From positions 372,001-436,000 of the forward strand of contig NZ_JAERQK010000002.1 of NCBI RefSeq assembly GCF_017912535.1: a stretch of DNA of 64,000 nucleotides, given 5' to 3'. Shown here one piece after another: positions 39,684 through 50,863 of the stretch. A program made the position numbers and the translations under genes. Source of the DNA: Motiliproteus sediminis. GTDB lineage: Bacteria > Pseudomonadota > Gammaproteobacteria > Pseudomonadales > Balneatricaceae. Each line of letters opens with the position of its first letter. Position 1 is the first letter of the stretch. The notes below the pieces were generated by a model. That model did not search any database, had not been told where the DNA came from, and saw only the letters and a program-made list of their open reading frames with translations.

Positions 39684-40814
39684 TCAGCGACGCGCCTGCA
39701 TGGCGTCGATAAAGCGGTCGAACAGCGGCGCCACGTCACGCGGCCCGGGGCTGGCTTCCGGATGCCCCTGGAAACTGAACGCCGACTTGTCGGTACGCTC
39801 AATGCCCTGCAGCGAGCCGTCAAACAGTGATTTGTGCGTGGCACGCAGGTTGGTCGGCAGAGTCGCTTCGTCCACAGCGAAGCCGTGATTCTGGCTGGTG
39901 ATCATCACCGTGCCCTGATCAATATCCTGCACCGGATGGTTGGCACCGTGATGGCCAAACTTCATCTTGATCGTCTGCGCGCCACTGGCCAGCGCCAGCA
40001 GTTGGTGCCCCAGACAGATGCCAAACACCGGCAGTTCGGTTTCCAGCACCTGCTGAATCGCCTCGATGGCATAGGTGCAGGGCTCTGGGTCGCCAGGGCC
40101 GTTGGAAAGGAACACGCCGTCAGGATTCATCGCCAACACATCCGCAGCCGGAGTCTTGGCCGGCACCACGGTCAGTTTGCAACCGCGCTCCACCAACATC
40201 CGCAGGATGTTGCGCTTGACGCCGAAGTCATAAGCCACCACGTGGTAGGGCTGCTCACCCTCGGGGGTAGGGTGGCCGACGCCGCGCTGCCAGGTGGACT
40301 CTGTCCACTGATAGGTTTCGTTGGTAGTCACCTCTTTGGCGAGGTCCATACCCTTGAGACCGGGAAACGCCTGTGCTGCGGCAATGGCGGCAGCCTCATC
40401 GATTGCGTCACCCGCCATGATGCACCCGTTCTGCGAGCCCTTCTCGCGCAGGATGCGGGTCAGGCGACGGGTATCAATATCGGCAATGCCGATGATGTTG
40501 TTATCGCGCAGGTATTGATCCAGCGACTTTTCCTGGCGCCAGTTGCTCGACAGCAACGGCAGGTCACGGATGACCAGGCCCGCTGACCAGATGCGACTGG
40601 ACTCCTCGTCTTCACTGTTGGTACCGGTATTACCGATATGGGGATAGGTCAGAGTGACGATCTGACGGGCGTAGGAGGGATCGGTGAGTATCTCCTGATA
40701 GCCGGTCATGGAAGTGTTGAAAACCACTTCGCCGCTGGTTTGTCCGTCTGCACCGATGGCCACACCCTTGAAGACGGATCCGTCCGCCAAGGCCAGAATG
40801 GCTGGTTTGCTCAA
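39684..40814 (-). CDS. carA: Carbamoyl-phosphate synthase small subunit
   Basis: Glutamine amidotransferase subunit that supplies ammonia to CarB. The 376 residues start at a TTG giving (M)[16 protein letters not shown], which aligns with the start of E. coli CarA (382) and has GGGGGA eight bases upstream. The class I glutaminase motif [15 protein letters not shown] holds the catalytic cysteine, with the His/Glu pair in GHPEASPGP near the end. The same frame is open for 44 further codons upstream, through a terminator-like hairpin; that extension is not conserved in CarA. Confidence 0.95.
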   Translation of the reverse strand: MSKPAILALADGSVFKGVAIGADGQTSGEVVFNTSMTGYQEILTDPSYARQIVTLTYPHIGNTGTNSEDEESSRIWSAGLVIRDLPLLSSNWRQEKSLDQYLRDNNIIGIADIDTRRLTRILREKGSQNGCIMAGDAIDEAAAIAAAQAFPGLKGMDLAKEVTTNETYQWTESTWQRGVGHPTPEGEQPYHVVAYDFGVKRNILRMLVERGCKLTVVPAKTPAADVLAMNPDGVFLSNGPGDPEPCTYAIEAIQQVLETELPVFGICLGHQLLALASGAQTIKMKFGHHGANHPVQDIDQGTVMITSQNHGFAVDEATLPTNLRATHKSLFDGSLQGIERTDKSAFSFQGHPEASPGPRDVAPLFDRFIDAMQARR

Positions 40815-40868
40815 TGTTATTTCCCCCGAAATGCGCTGTAACCTGATAAAAAGCTGGCCGTTATCTGC

Positions 40869-40910
40869 AAAAAAGCGAGATGCGAACCGATCATCCGCAT
40901 CCCGCTTTTT
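40869..40910 (-). promoter_or_regulatory. Attenuator-like hairpin in the carA leader
   Basis: On the minus strand AAAAGCGGGATGCG pairs with CGCATCTCGCTTTT (fourteen pairs, one G-U, eleven-base loop) and six Ts follow. It lies 55 bases before the carA start and about 110 bases after the terminator of the previous gene, so it is in the carAB leader. Pyrimidine- or translation-dependent attenuation is possible. A perfect stem CAGGAA-ATCTT-like (40911-40927) lies directly 5' of it. Confidence 0.6.
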
Positions 40911-41019
40911 CAGGAAGATTTTTCCTGGCGACTTTCTGTCGGCCAAATTGGCTGCATATTACCGGAATAGCCGCATCGATTCCAGCGCCAATTGGCACTC
41001 ACCAACTTGCTGCGGCGCC

Positions 41020-41051
41020 AAAAAAAAAGCCGCGACGTTAACCGCCGCGGC
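41020..41051 (-). terminator. Terminator of the OmpA/TSP3 gene
   Basis: On the minus strand GCCGCG pairs with CGCGGC around a loop containing GTTAAC, followed by nine Ts. It lies 22 bases after the stop codon. Confidence 0.8.
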
Positions 41052-41072
41052 CATGCCTGGAAGGGTAACGAG

Positions 41073-41861
41073 CTAGTTTTTAACCATACCGCTCACCTCG
41101 GCCTCGACACGACGGTTCTTGGCACGCCCCTCGCGGGTACTATTGTCGGCGATCGGGTCGCTCTCGCCATGACCCACAGCTTCTAGCTGACCGGCGTCGA
41201 CACCGTAGTTATCCACCATGTACTGCTTGACCGCATCCGCTCGGCGCTGGGACAGATCCTGATTATAGGCCGCAGCGCCCTGGCTATCGGTGTGTCCGTG
41301 AATAGTGACTCTGGTGTCCGGATCCGCTTTCAGCACATAAGCCAGCGCCTCCATCTGGGTCGCATACGCCGACGTCACTTCAGCTGAGTTGTTGGCAAAC
41401 TGCACGTTCAGGCTAACCGAGACGGTTTTCATCGTCTGCAGTTCACACCCCTTGTCGTCAACCGCGACACCCGGCGCGGTGCCCGGACACTGGTCCATAT
41501 AATCGGCCACGCCATCGCCATCGCTATCCAGCGGACAGCCCACGGCATCAACCTCAACCCCCCTGGGGGTGTTCGGGCACTGATCCTGGGCGTCAACAAC
41601 ACCGTCACCGTCCGAATCAACCGGCTCCGGTGCCGCCATCATCGGTTTCATGATCTCGTCACAGCCTTCAACCTGGGTGCCCTTGGTCCAACGCCCGGTG
41701 CGGACACAGTCACCGTCACTGTCTTTGGCATAAACGCCACTGCTGTCATGCCAATAGGCACAGTGATCCAAATCGCCCTCTGTACAACTCCCATGAGCCA
41801 GCACCTGCAGCGGCAGCGACAGCAGAGCCGAAGCCGCGGAAACCAATACCAGTTTTCTCAT
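41073..41861 (-). CDS. OmpA-family protein with thrombospondin type 3 repeats
   Basis: Envelope protein of 262 residues from MRKLVLVSAASALLSLPLQVLA; GGAGAG precedes the ATG. After the signal peptide come a cysteine-containing segment (residues 25-75), two calcium-binding TSP3 repeats (DSDGDGVVDAQDQCPNTP and DSDGDGVADYMDQCPGTA), and a C-terminal OmpA peptidoglycan-binding domain with VTIHGHTDSQGA and NQDLSQRRADAV. It likely sits in the outer membrane or periplasm attached to peptidoglycan. It is placed between dapB and carA, which are closer neighbours in related genomes. Confidence 0.88.
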   Translation of the reverse strand: MRKLVLVSAASALLSLPLQVLAHGSCTEGDLDHCAYWHDSSGVYAKDSDGDCVRTGRWTKGTQVEGCDEIMKPMMAAPEPVDSDGDGVVDAQDQCPNTPRGVEVDAVGCPLDSDGDGVADYMDQCPGTAPGVAVDDKGCELQTMKTVSVSLNVQFANNSAEVTSAYATQMEALAYVLKADPDTRVTIHGHTDSQGAAAYNQDLSQRRADAVKQYMVDNYGVDAGQLEAVGHGESDPIADNSTREGRAKNRRVEAEVSGMVKN

Positions 41862-42040
41862 AAACGCTCTCCTTGTAGTCACGCTGCCGCACCCCGACAG
41901 CCCCCCTTGCTGCCACTACCGGCCTCGAACTTGTCACGCGGGTCGTCTGATACGGACAGCCGCCGGACAAACGAACCACGCAGTAATGGGGGTGGTACAA
42001 GTGGTTATAGTTGCTGCCTCGAAAAAAACCAGCCGGAAAC

Positions 42041-42064
42041 AAAAAAAGCCGGTAAAAACCGGCT
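42041..42064 (-). terminator. Terminator of dapB
   Basis: On the minus strand AGCCGGT-TTTT-ACCGGCT is followed by seven Ts, 29 bases after the dapB stop codon. Confidence 0.85.
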
Positions 42065-42092
42065 TCTATCAGCGCACTACCCAGTCGCGAAC

Positions 42093-42911
<819 letters not shown>

Positions 42912-43003
42912 TCAATACTGCCCAATGGCGGCCATTATACAGATTCGGCTTGCGCAGGTTAGTCCACGCGGGAAGAACTGAGCGCCTGAGGTGTTGTCAC
43001 ATC

Positions 43004-43073
43004 AAGCGCCACTAAGGGGCGCGTGCTTCCGGCACGCATTCGCTGCGTATCTATAAACCCTTAGCTGGCGCTT
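43004..43073. repeat. Large interrupted inverted repeat upstream of the PA2779-type gene
   Basis: AAGCGCCACTAAGGG (43004-43018) and CCCTTAGCTGGCGCTT (43058-43073) are complementary except for one extra base. The 39-base interior holds a smaller stem, GCGTGC-TTCCG-GCACGC. Neither a transposase nor a known element is nearby. It lies between dapB and the plus-strand pair and might be a folded leader RNA or a degraded small element. Confidence 0.5.
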
Positions 43074-43133
43074 TCCAGCCCAGGGGCACGCTTCGCTTAT
43101 ACTGTCTCAGGCACAACTCAACAGGAGATCACC

Positions 43134-43526
43134 ATGCATCGTTTTTCCCGTCAGCTTCTTGCCCTTGCTACCTCTTTCTCCTTGCTGTTCGCCACGCTGC
43201 CGGCCGCGAACGCAGCGATGGTCGACAACAGCACTCTGTTCGGACACAGCCAGATGGACGAACAGCGCCAGCAACTGAAACAACTGCTGGCTCGCGACGA
43301 CGTCCGCGACCAACTGCTGGCACTGGGCGCCGACCCGGCCACACTGGACCAGCGCATCAACCACCTGACAACCGATGAGCTGGCCGCGATCAATGGCAAG
43401 CTTGAAGAGCTGCCCGCCGGATCGGGTGTGCTGGGTATCGCACTGGTGGTGTTTATTGTCTTCGTCGTCACCGATGTGATCGGTGCCACCGACATCTTCC
43501 CGTTCATCCACCCGGTAAAACACTGA
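43134..43526 (+). CDS. PA2779-family protein
   Basis: Small exported protein of 130 residues: signal peptide (to about residue 27, ending ANAAM), a helical middle with DDVRDQLLALGADPATLDQRINHLTTDELAAINGKLEELPAG, and one membrane helix (LGIALVVFIVFVVTDVIGATDIFPFI). This layout is that of the PA2779 family in Pseudomonas, always next to a PA2778-type cysteine peptidase, as here (three bases apart). The function is unknown; an inhibitor or activator of the peptidase is possible. The ATG has an AGGAG seven bases upstream. Confidence 0.85.
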   Translation: MHRFSRQLLALATSFSLLFATLPAANAAMVDNSTLFGHSQMDEQRQQLKQLLARDDVRDQLLALGADPATLDQRINHLTTDELAAINGKLEELPAGSGVLGIALVVFIVFVVTDVIGATDIFPFIHPVKH

Positions 43527-43529
43527 CCT

Positions 43530-44507
43530 ATGAACAGGCTATGGCTGGCGGCGCTGTTGGCCGCCATGCTGACCGGCTGTACCAGCGCCCCACAAACCAC
43601 CCAGCTACGAGAGAGCGGCTTGCTCGACCAGCCATCGTCGCTGGTTAGCGGGGTGCCGTTTTACCCCCAGACTACCGACCAGTGCGGCCCGGCAGCACTG
43701 GCCGCCGTGCTTAACTTTCGCCAGATAGACACCAACCCGGAGCAGCTGCGCCAAAGCGTTTATCTGGCGCAGCGTGGCGGCAGCCTGCAAAGCGACCTGA
43801 TTGCGGCGACCCGTGCCGCCGGGTTACAGCCCTTTCCGCTCCCGCCAGAGCTGGGTGCGCTGCTGCAGGAGCTGGCCGCCGGCAACCCGGTGCTGGTACT
43901 GCAGAATCTCGGCCTGGACATGCTTCCCCGCTGGCACTACGCCGTGGCGGTCGGTTACGATCGCGAGCAGCAGGCCATTATTCTACATTCCGGCGAAAAC
44001 AGGGCACTGCGCCGCCCCCTGGCACTATTCGAACAAAGCTGGAGCCGCGCCCAACGCTGGGCACTGGTGGTTACCTCGCCGACCCAACCGCCCGCCACGG
44101 CCACCGCCAAGTCCTGGTTGCGGGCCACCCTGCAGCTGGAGCAGGTCGGACAGCTGTCCAGCGCGCAACAGGGCTACCGCAGCCTGACCACCCAGTGGCC
44201 TGAATTCGTCGATGGTTGGATCGCGCGAGCCAACGCCGACTACAGCGCGGGCAGCCCTGCCCTAGCGCTAAGCCACTATCAGCAGGCCCTGAGGCTGGAC
44301 TTAGCCAATACCAGCGCTTGGAACAACCAAGCCTACGCACTGGAGCGTATCGGGTGCGATGGGCAGGCGATTGCCTCACTGCACTGCGGCTTAAGGTACG
44401 ACCCGAGCGATGCCCGGTTGCTCGACAGCCTGAACGAACTGGGCAACGCGAGCAAACCCGTGAGTCAACCTCAGGCGGACAACTGCCCGATCATCCTCTG
44501 CCCCTGA
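43530..44507 (+). CDS. PA2778-family cysteine peptidase lipoprotein with TPR
   Basis: Predicted lipoprotein of 325 residues: MNRLWLAALLAAMLTGC gives a lipobox LTGC with Cys17. The C39-like papain-fold domain (about 40-185) has the catalytic cysteine in QTTDQCGPAALAAVLNF and the histidine in RWHYAVAVGYD. Residues about 195-305 form TPR-like helices (LGYRSLTTQWPEF, ALSHYQQALRLDLANTSAWNNQAYA-type pattern). C39 domains cut leader peptides or bind peptides, but the partner here is unknown. Follows the PA2779-type gene by three bases and forms an operon with it. Confidence 0.85.
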   Translation: MNRLWLAALLAAMLTGCTSAPQTTQLRESGLLDQPSSLVSGVPFYPQTTDQCGPAALAAVLNFRQIDTNPEQLRQSVYLAQRGGSLQSDLIAATRAAGLQPFPLPPELGALLQELAAGNPVLVLQNLGLDMLPRWHYAVAVGYDREQQAIILHSGENRALRRPLALFEQSWSRAQRWALVVTSPTQPPATATAKSWLRATLQLEQVGQLSSAQQGYRSLTTQWPEFVDGWIARANADYSAGSPALALSHYQQALRLDLANTSAWNNQAYALERIGCDGQAIASLHCGLRYDPSDARLLDSLNELGNASKPVSQPQADNCPIILCP

Positions 44508-44511
44508 ACGC

Positions 44512-44533
44512 AAAAGCGGCCCGCAGGCCGCTT
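44512..44533 (-). terminator. Terminator between dnaJ and the PA2778-type gene
   Basis: AGCGGCC-TGCG-GGCCGCT followed by TTTTG on the minus strand, between two convergent genes. Serves mainly dnaJ; on the plus strand the U-run is short. Confidence 0.65.
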
Positions 44534-44561
44534 GATATCACGTTGTTTTACCGCAACATCT

Positions 44562-45701
44562 CTAGATATCTTCGAAAAATTTCTTCACCCCGTCGAAGAA
44601 GCTGGTCTTCTTGGGGGAGTGCTTGGCGTACTTTTCATCCAGACTGGACTGGAATTCACGCAGCAGCTCTTTCTGACGACTGTTGAGGTTGACCGGTGTT
44701 TCCACCAATACCCGACACAGCAGATCGCCAGCTGGGCCACCGCGCACCGGAGTCACCCCCTTGCCGCGCAGACGGAACATCTTGCCGCTTTGGGTCTCTT
44801 CCGGAACTTTCAGTTTCACCCGACCATCCAGAGTCGGCACTTCCAGTTCGCCGCCCAGGGCCGCGTCGACAAAGCTGATCGGCACTTCGCAGTAGAGATT
44901 GCGCCCGTCGCGCTCGAAGATCGCGTGCTTGCGCACCGCCACCTGCACAAACAGATCGCCCGCCGGGCCGCCGTGGGTACCCGCCTCGCCTTCGCCGGAC
45001 AGACGAATACGATCACCGGTATCAACCCCCGCCGGAATTTTCACCGACAGGGTCTTGGTCTCCTCGACCCGACCACGGCCGCGACAATCACCACAGGGGT
45101 CAGTGACAATAGAGCCTTCACCGTGACAGGCGGGACAGGTTTGCTGAACCGAAAAGAAGCCCTGTTGCATCCGCACCTGGCCGACACCGCCACAGGTAGT
45201 ACACTGCTTGGGCTTGGAGCCCTCTTTGGCACCGGTGCCGGAACACTTCTTACATGCAACCAGCGTCGGGATACGAATTTTCTTCTCGACCCCGCGGACC
45301 GCTTCCTCCAGATCCAGCTCCATGTTGTAGCGCAGATCAGCGCCGCGCTGAACGCGCGAACGACGACCACCGCCACCGCCTCCGCCGCCGAAGATATCGC
45401 CGAATACATCGCCGAAGATGTCGCCAAAACCACCACCCTGGAAACCACCGCCGCCACCGAAGCCACCGGAGTTGGGATCAACACCGGCATGGCCATACTG
45501 GTCGTACGCCGCCTTCTTCTGCGCGTCGGAAAGCACTTCGTAGGCCTCATTGGCCTCCTTGAACTTCTCTTCCGACGTTTTATCGCCAGGGTTGCGATCC
45601 GGGTGGTGTTTCATCGCCGCCTGGCGATACGCCTTCTTGATATCGCGATCAGAGGCGTCACGGGAAACCCCCAGAACTTCGTAGTAATCTCTCTTCGACA
45701 T
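44562..45701 (-). CDS. dnaJ: Chaperone protein DnaJ
   Basis: Co-chaperone that brings unfolded proteins to DnaK and stimulates its ATPase. The 379 residues have the J domain with HPD ([10 protein letters not shown], about 33-38), a glycine/phenylalanine-rich linker (about 75-115), four CxxCxGxG zinc motifs ([32 protein letters not shown]) and the C-terminal substrate-binding and dimer domains. It lies 109 bases after dnaK; that spacer holds two stems. Confidence 0.98.
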   Translation of the reverse strand: MSKRDYYEVLGVSRDASDRDIKKAYRQAAMKHHPDRNPGDKTSEEKFKEANEAYEVLSDAQKKAAYDQYGHAGVDPNSGGFGGGGGFQGGGFGDIFGDVFGDIFGGGGGGGGRRSRVQRGADLRYNMELDLEEAVRGVEKKIRIPTLVACKKCSGTGAKEGSKPKQCTTCGGVGQVRMQQGFFSVQQTCPACHGEGSIVTDPCGDCRGRGRVEETKTLSVKIPAGVDTGDRIRLSGEGEAGTHGGPAGDLFVQVAVRKHAIFERDGRNLYCEVPISFVDAALGGELEVPTLDGRVKLKVPEETQSGKMFRLRGKGVTPVRGGPAGDLLCRVLVETPVNLNSRQKELLREFQSSLDEKYAKHSPKKTSFFDGVKKFFEDI

Positions 45702-45727
45702 AACGGGTCCGTTGTCTTAAATCAGCC

Positions 45728-45779
45728 CGGGCCGAAGGCCCGCAGACTTAACCGCAAACGCGGGAGAGTCTCCCGCGTT
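45728..45779 (-). other. Two hairpins between dnaK and dnaJ
   Basis: On the minus strand AACGCGGGA pairs with TCCCGCGTT (nine pairs, five-base loop; 45757-45779), followed by CGGGCC-TTC-GGCCCG (45728-45742). Neither has a U-run directly after. They may slow the polymerase or protect the dnaK message from decay, giving more DnaK than DnaJ. Confidence 0.45.
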
Positions 45780-45810
45780 GCGTCAGTATGATGAGTTCAG
45801 GCGACAAGCA

Positions 45811-47733
<1,923 letters not shown>

Positions 47734-47808
47734 TGCTTTCTCCAGGTTTGGTCATGTTCGGCACCGGAATCGGGACCCGGGCCGACAAATTCGTGAATCT
47801 TGGTCTCT

Positions 47809-47836
47809 ATATTGGTTCGAAAATCAGGGTTTCAAG
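47809..47836 (-). promoter_or_regulatory. Possible second heat-shock promoter before dnaK
   Basis: CTTGAAA (47830-47836) overlaps the grpE stop codon and is 13 bases from ACCAATAT (47809-47816), a partial match to the sigma-32 -10 box CCCCATnT. The -35 box is perfect but the -10 is poor. Would allow dnaK expression beyond that from the grpE promoter. Confidence 0.4.
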
Positions 47837-48458
47837 CCTTTTCGTCGATCGATGTCGCCTGCCCAGCCGGCGCCTTGGCTACCACCACCATCGCCGGGCG
47901 CAGCAGACGACCGTTGAGCAGGTAACCTTTCTGCATCACGTGCAGCACGGTATTGGGGGCCGCATCGGGGCTTTCCACCATCGACATCGCCTGATGATGC
48001 TGGGGATCAAAGGCTGCACCGGCAGGGTCGAGCGCTTCAACATTGAACTTACCCAGCGCGCTCTGGAACATCCCCAGGGTCATCTCAACCCCCTCGCGGA
48101 TCGCTTCGACCGCAACATTTTCCTGGCCCGCAGACTCGAGCCCGCGCTCCAGGTTATCTACCACCGGCAGTAGCTCGTTGGCGAACTTCTCCAGCGCAAA
48201 CTTGTGCGCTTTTTCCACATCCTGCTCAGCTCGCCGGCGAATATTCTGGGCATCGGCACGCGCCCGCAGCACCTGCTCCTCAGCTTCTTTCAGCGCGGCT
48301 TGAGCCTTCTCCAGCTCCGCCTGCAACTGATCTACGCCGACAGAATCCTCGTTCCCGGCAACCGCTTCCTCAGCCGCGGCCGTCTCTGCGGTTTCGGGCT
48401 GCACTACGTCTGCCTCCGTCTCCGGCTGTGCTGCCTGAGTTTTCTTGTCGTTCGCCAT
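47832..48458 (-). CDS. grpE: Nucleotide exchange factor GrpE
   Basis: Releases ADP from DnaK. The 208 residues start [18 protein letters not shown] with an acidic, low-complexity N-terminus, then the long dimerising coiled coil (about 45-110; [37 protein letters not shown]) and the C-terminal beta domain with [26 protein letters not shown] precedes the ATG by five bases. It is first in grpE-dnaK-dnaJ and divergent from recN. Confidence 0.97.
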   Translation of the reverse strand: MANDKKTQAAQPETEADVVQPETAETAAAEEAVAGNEDSVGVDQLQAELEKAQAALKEAEEQVLRARADAQNIRRRAEQDVEKAHKFALEKFANELLPVVDNLERGLESAGQENVAVEAIREGVEMTLGMFQSALGKFNVEALDPAGAAFDPQHHQAMSMVESPDAAPNTVLHVMQKGYLLNGRLLRPAMVVVAKAPAGQATSIDEKA

Positions 48459-48512
48459 TTACGCCTCCAAATATCGGGTGAAATCCGAGCATCAAATCGA
48501 TCTGACTCCCCT

Positions 48513-48540
48513 ATATGGGGATGATGCCATCCGTTTCAAG
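48513..48540 (-). promoter_or_regulatory. Heat-shock (sigma-32) promoter of grpE-dnaK-dnaJ
   Basis: On the minus strand CTTGAAA (48534-48540) and CCCCATAT (48513-48520) are separated by 13 bases, a full match to the sigma-32 consensus. It ends 55 bases before the grpE start codon. Confidence 0.85.
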
Positions 48541-48599
48541 CGGTTTTTTACCCCCCGTTACGCATGGCTTTTGAATCGCTGGCGAGAACCCCAAAACTA

Positions 48600-48615
48600 C
48601 TGTATAAATACACAG
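48600..48615 (+). promoter_or_regulatory. LexA box of recN
   Basis: CTGTATAAATACACAG fits the SOS box CTGT-N8-ACAG completely, and the preceding TA fits the longer consensus. It is 24 bases before the recN ATG, so LexA would block recN transcription until DNA damage. No lexA gene is in the window. Confidence 0.85.
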
Positions 48616-48639
48616 ACACCACAGTGCAGGCGCCCCCTT

Positions 48640-50298
48640 ATGCTTACCCATCTCAGCATCCGCGACTTCACCCTTATCGACCAGTTGGAACTGGAGCTGG
48701 ACACCGGCATGACCGTGATTAGCGGCGAAACCGGTGCTGGCAAATCGATCATGCTCGACGCCCTGGGCCTGGCCCTAGGTGACCGCGCTGACAGCGACAT
48801 GATCCGCCAGGGCTGTGACCGCGCCGACATCAGCGCCAGCTTTGATCTAAGCACCTTGCAGGGGGCACGGCTCTGGCTGCAGGAGCACGCCCTCGACCAG
48901 AGCGATGACTGCATCCTGCGCCGGGTGATCAGCCGCAACGGCCGCTCGCGGGCGTTTATCAACGGCCAACCCAGCCCCCTGCAGCACCTGCGCGAACTGG
49001 GCGAGCTACTGATCGAGATCCACGGCCAGCACGAACACCAACGCCTGCTCAAACGCGACAATCACGGCCCACTACTGGACGCCTACGCGGGTCTCGACAA
49101 CGACGCCAACGAGCTGCGCGAGCATTTTCGCCACTGGCGCGGCCTGACCAAGCAGTTGGCCCAGGTTCAACAGAACGCCGACGATCAGAGCGCCCGGATT
49201 CAACTGCTGAGCTACCAGGTCGAGGAGCTGGACCAGCTCTCGCCGACCGAGGGGGAACTGCAGCAACTGGAAACCGAACAGCGCGAGCTGGCCAACGCCG
49301 GTGAACTGCTGCAGAGCGGCGAAGGGGTGCGCCAGTGGATCACCGAGGGTGAAGAAGGCAGCTGCGCCAGCCTGCTCAACCAGAGCCTGCACTGCCTGGC
49401 AGACCTGCAGATCGATTCCGCCGAACTCAACAACGTTAACGAGTTGCTGAGCAGCGCGCTGATCCAAGTCGAAGAAGCCTCCGCAGAACTGGCCCGCTAC
49501 CTGGACCGAATCGAACTCGATCCCCAGCGCCTGCAGGAGGTCGACGAGCGCCTCAGCCTGTTGTTGCAGGTCGCACGCAAGCACCGGGTCGCACCGGAAG
49601 AGCTGCCCGCACTGCACCAGAGTCTGGCCGACGAACTGGATAGCCTGGAGCAGCCGGAAGCCGCCATTGAAGCCTTGAACGCCGAAGCCGACGCCGCCGA
49701 ACAGCAGTACCGCCAACTGGCCGACCAGCTCACGACACGCCGACGCGACGCTGCCGCCGCCCTGAACCAGCAGATCAACGACCAACTGACCGAGCTTGGG
49801 ATGAGCAACGCCCGCTTCGAAACCCGCCTGAACGAGCGTGACCCGGGCCCCGGAGGGCTGGAGGAGATTGAATTCCTGATCAGCACCAACCCCGGCAACC
49901 CGCCCAAGGCGCTGGCAAAGATCGCCTCCGGCGGTGAGCTGTCACGCATCAGTCTCGCCATCCAGGTGGTCACCGCCAAAACCAGCGCCACACCAGTGCT
50001 GGCCTTTGATGAGGTGGATGTGGGTATCGGCGGGGCCATCGCCGAAGTGGTCGGGCGCCTGCTATGCCAACTGGGCGAGCGCTGCCAGGTTCTCTGCGTC
50101 ACCCATCAACCCCAGGTTGCTGCCCGCGGCCATCACCACCTCTACGTGAGCAAGCAAAGCGCCAACAACGACAGCTACTCGCGGGTCGAAGCGCTTGACC
50201 AACAGGCCCGGGTGCAAGAGGTGGCCCGCATGCTCGGTGGTATTGAAATCACCCAGCGCTCGCTGGACCACGCCGAAGAGATGCTGGCTCTACGTTAA
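48640..50298 (+). CDS. recN: DNA repair protein RecN
   Basis: SMC-like ATPase for double-strand-break repair by recombination. The 552 residues from MLTHLSIRDFTLIDQ have the Walker A GETGAGKS at 29-36, a long coiled coil interrupted near the middle, and a C-terminal head with signature IASGGELSRISLAIQ and Walker B TPVLAFDEVDVG. E. coli RecN has 553 residues. The start is the ATG 24 bases after the LexA box; the longer open frame upstream overlaps the grpE promoter and is not conserved. Confidence 0.97.
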   Translation: MLTHLSIRDFTLIDQLELELDTGMTVISGETGAGKSIMLDALGLALGDRADSDMIRQGCDRADISASFDLSTLQGARLWLQEHALDQSDDCILRRVISRNGRSRAFINGQPSPLQHLRELGELLIEIHGQHEHQRLLKRDNHGPLLDAYAGLDNDANELREHFRHWRGLTKQLAQVQQNADDQSARIQLLSYQVEELDQLSPTEGELQQLETEQRELANAGELLQSGEGVRQWITEGEEGSCASLLNQSLHCLADLQIDSAELNNVNELLSSALIQVEEASAELARYLDRIELDPQRLQEVDERLSLLLQVARKHRVAPEELPALHQSLADELDSLEQPEAAIEALNAEADAAEQQYRQLADQLTTRRRDAAAALNQQINDQLTELGMSNARFETRLNERDPGPGGLEEIEFLISTNPGNPPKALAKIASGGELSRISLAIQVVTAKTSATPVLAFDEVDVGIGGAIAEVVGRLLCQLGERCQVLCVTHQPQVAARGHHHLYVSKQSANNDSYSRVEALDQQARVQEVARMLGGIEITQRSLDHAEEMLALR

Positions 50299-50314
50299 TC
50301 CAGCCAGTACCCAC

Positions 50315-50342
50315 AAAAAAAGCCGGGCTCAGCCCGGCTTTT
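50315..50342 (+). terminator. Bidirectional terminator between recN and fur
   Basis: AAAGCCGGGC-TCA-GCCCGGCTTTT, a seven-pair core with flanking A/T pairs. The A-run on the left gives a strong U-run for fur on the minus strand and the four Ts on the right serve recN. Confidence 0.8.
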
Positions 50343-50359
50343 AACGCTTGAACCAGCGG

Positions 50360-50782
50360 TTACTTCTCGCAACCGCCATCACACTCCCCGTAGAGATAGA
50401 GGGTGCGATCAGAGATGGTAAAACCCAGCTCCTTAGCAATCTGGTCCTGACGGCGCTTGAGCTCAGGATCACTGAACTCCTTCACCCGGCCACACTTAAC
50501 GCAGACGATATGGTCGTGCTTCTCGTCAGCCGCCAGCTCGAATACCGAGTGCCCGCCCTCAAAGTGATGGCGCACCACCAGACCGGCAGCTTCAAACTGG
50601 GTCAACACCCTATAGACGGTCGCCAGACCCACATCATCACCGGACTCCATCAGGATCTTGTAGATATCTTCTGCGCTCCAGTGATCACCTTCACCGGCAC
50701 GTTCGAGGATCTGGTAGATCTTGACTCGCGGCAGGGTCACCTTAAGACCTGCCTTGCGCAACTCCTGATTTTCAACCGTCAT
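50360..50782 (-). CDS. fur: Ferric uptake regulator
   Basis: Iron-dependent repressor. The 140 residues from MTVENQELRKAGLKVTLPR contain the winged-helix domain (about 1-80), the HDHIVCVKCGRV metal region and a C-terminal CDGGCEK with a second cysteine pair, so both zinc and iron sites are likely complete. E. coli Fur has 148 residues. A GTG three codons earlier is a possible alternative start. It is divergent from bamE, the usual arrangement in Pseudomonas-like genomes. Confidence 0.97.
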   Translation of the reverse strand: MTVENQELRKAGLKVTLPRVKIYQILERAGEGDHWSAEDIYKILMESGDDVGLATVYRVLTQFEAAGLVVRHHFEGGHSVFELAADEKHDHIVCVKCGRVKEFSDPELKRRQDQIAKELGFTISDRTLYLYGECDGGCEK

Positions 50783-50863
50783 AGGGGCCACTCTGAACTC
50801 TTAGCTTATGCTTAGTATTGCTGTATTATCCCGATTTCGCGCGATAGTGGAAGCTGTTTACAA

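Noticed and set aside
40928-40965. 15-residue leader peptide ([15 protein letters not shown]) before the carA hairpin
   Set aside because: Its ATG would lie on or beside the likely start of transcription, without ribosome-binding site or pyrimidine-type codon run.
43004-43073. Integron attC-like site
   Set aside because: The arms do not carry the RYYYAAC/GTTRRRY core sequences and no integrase is near.
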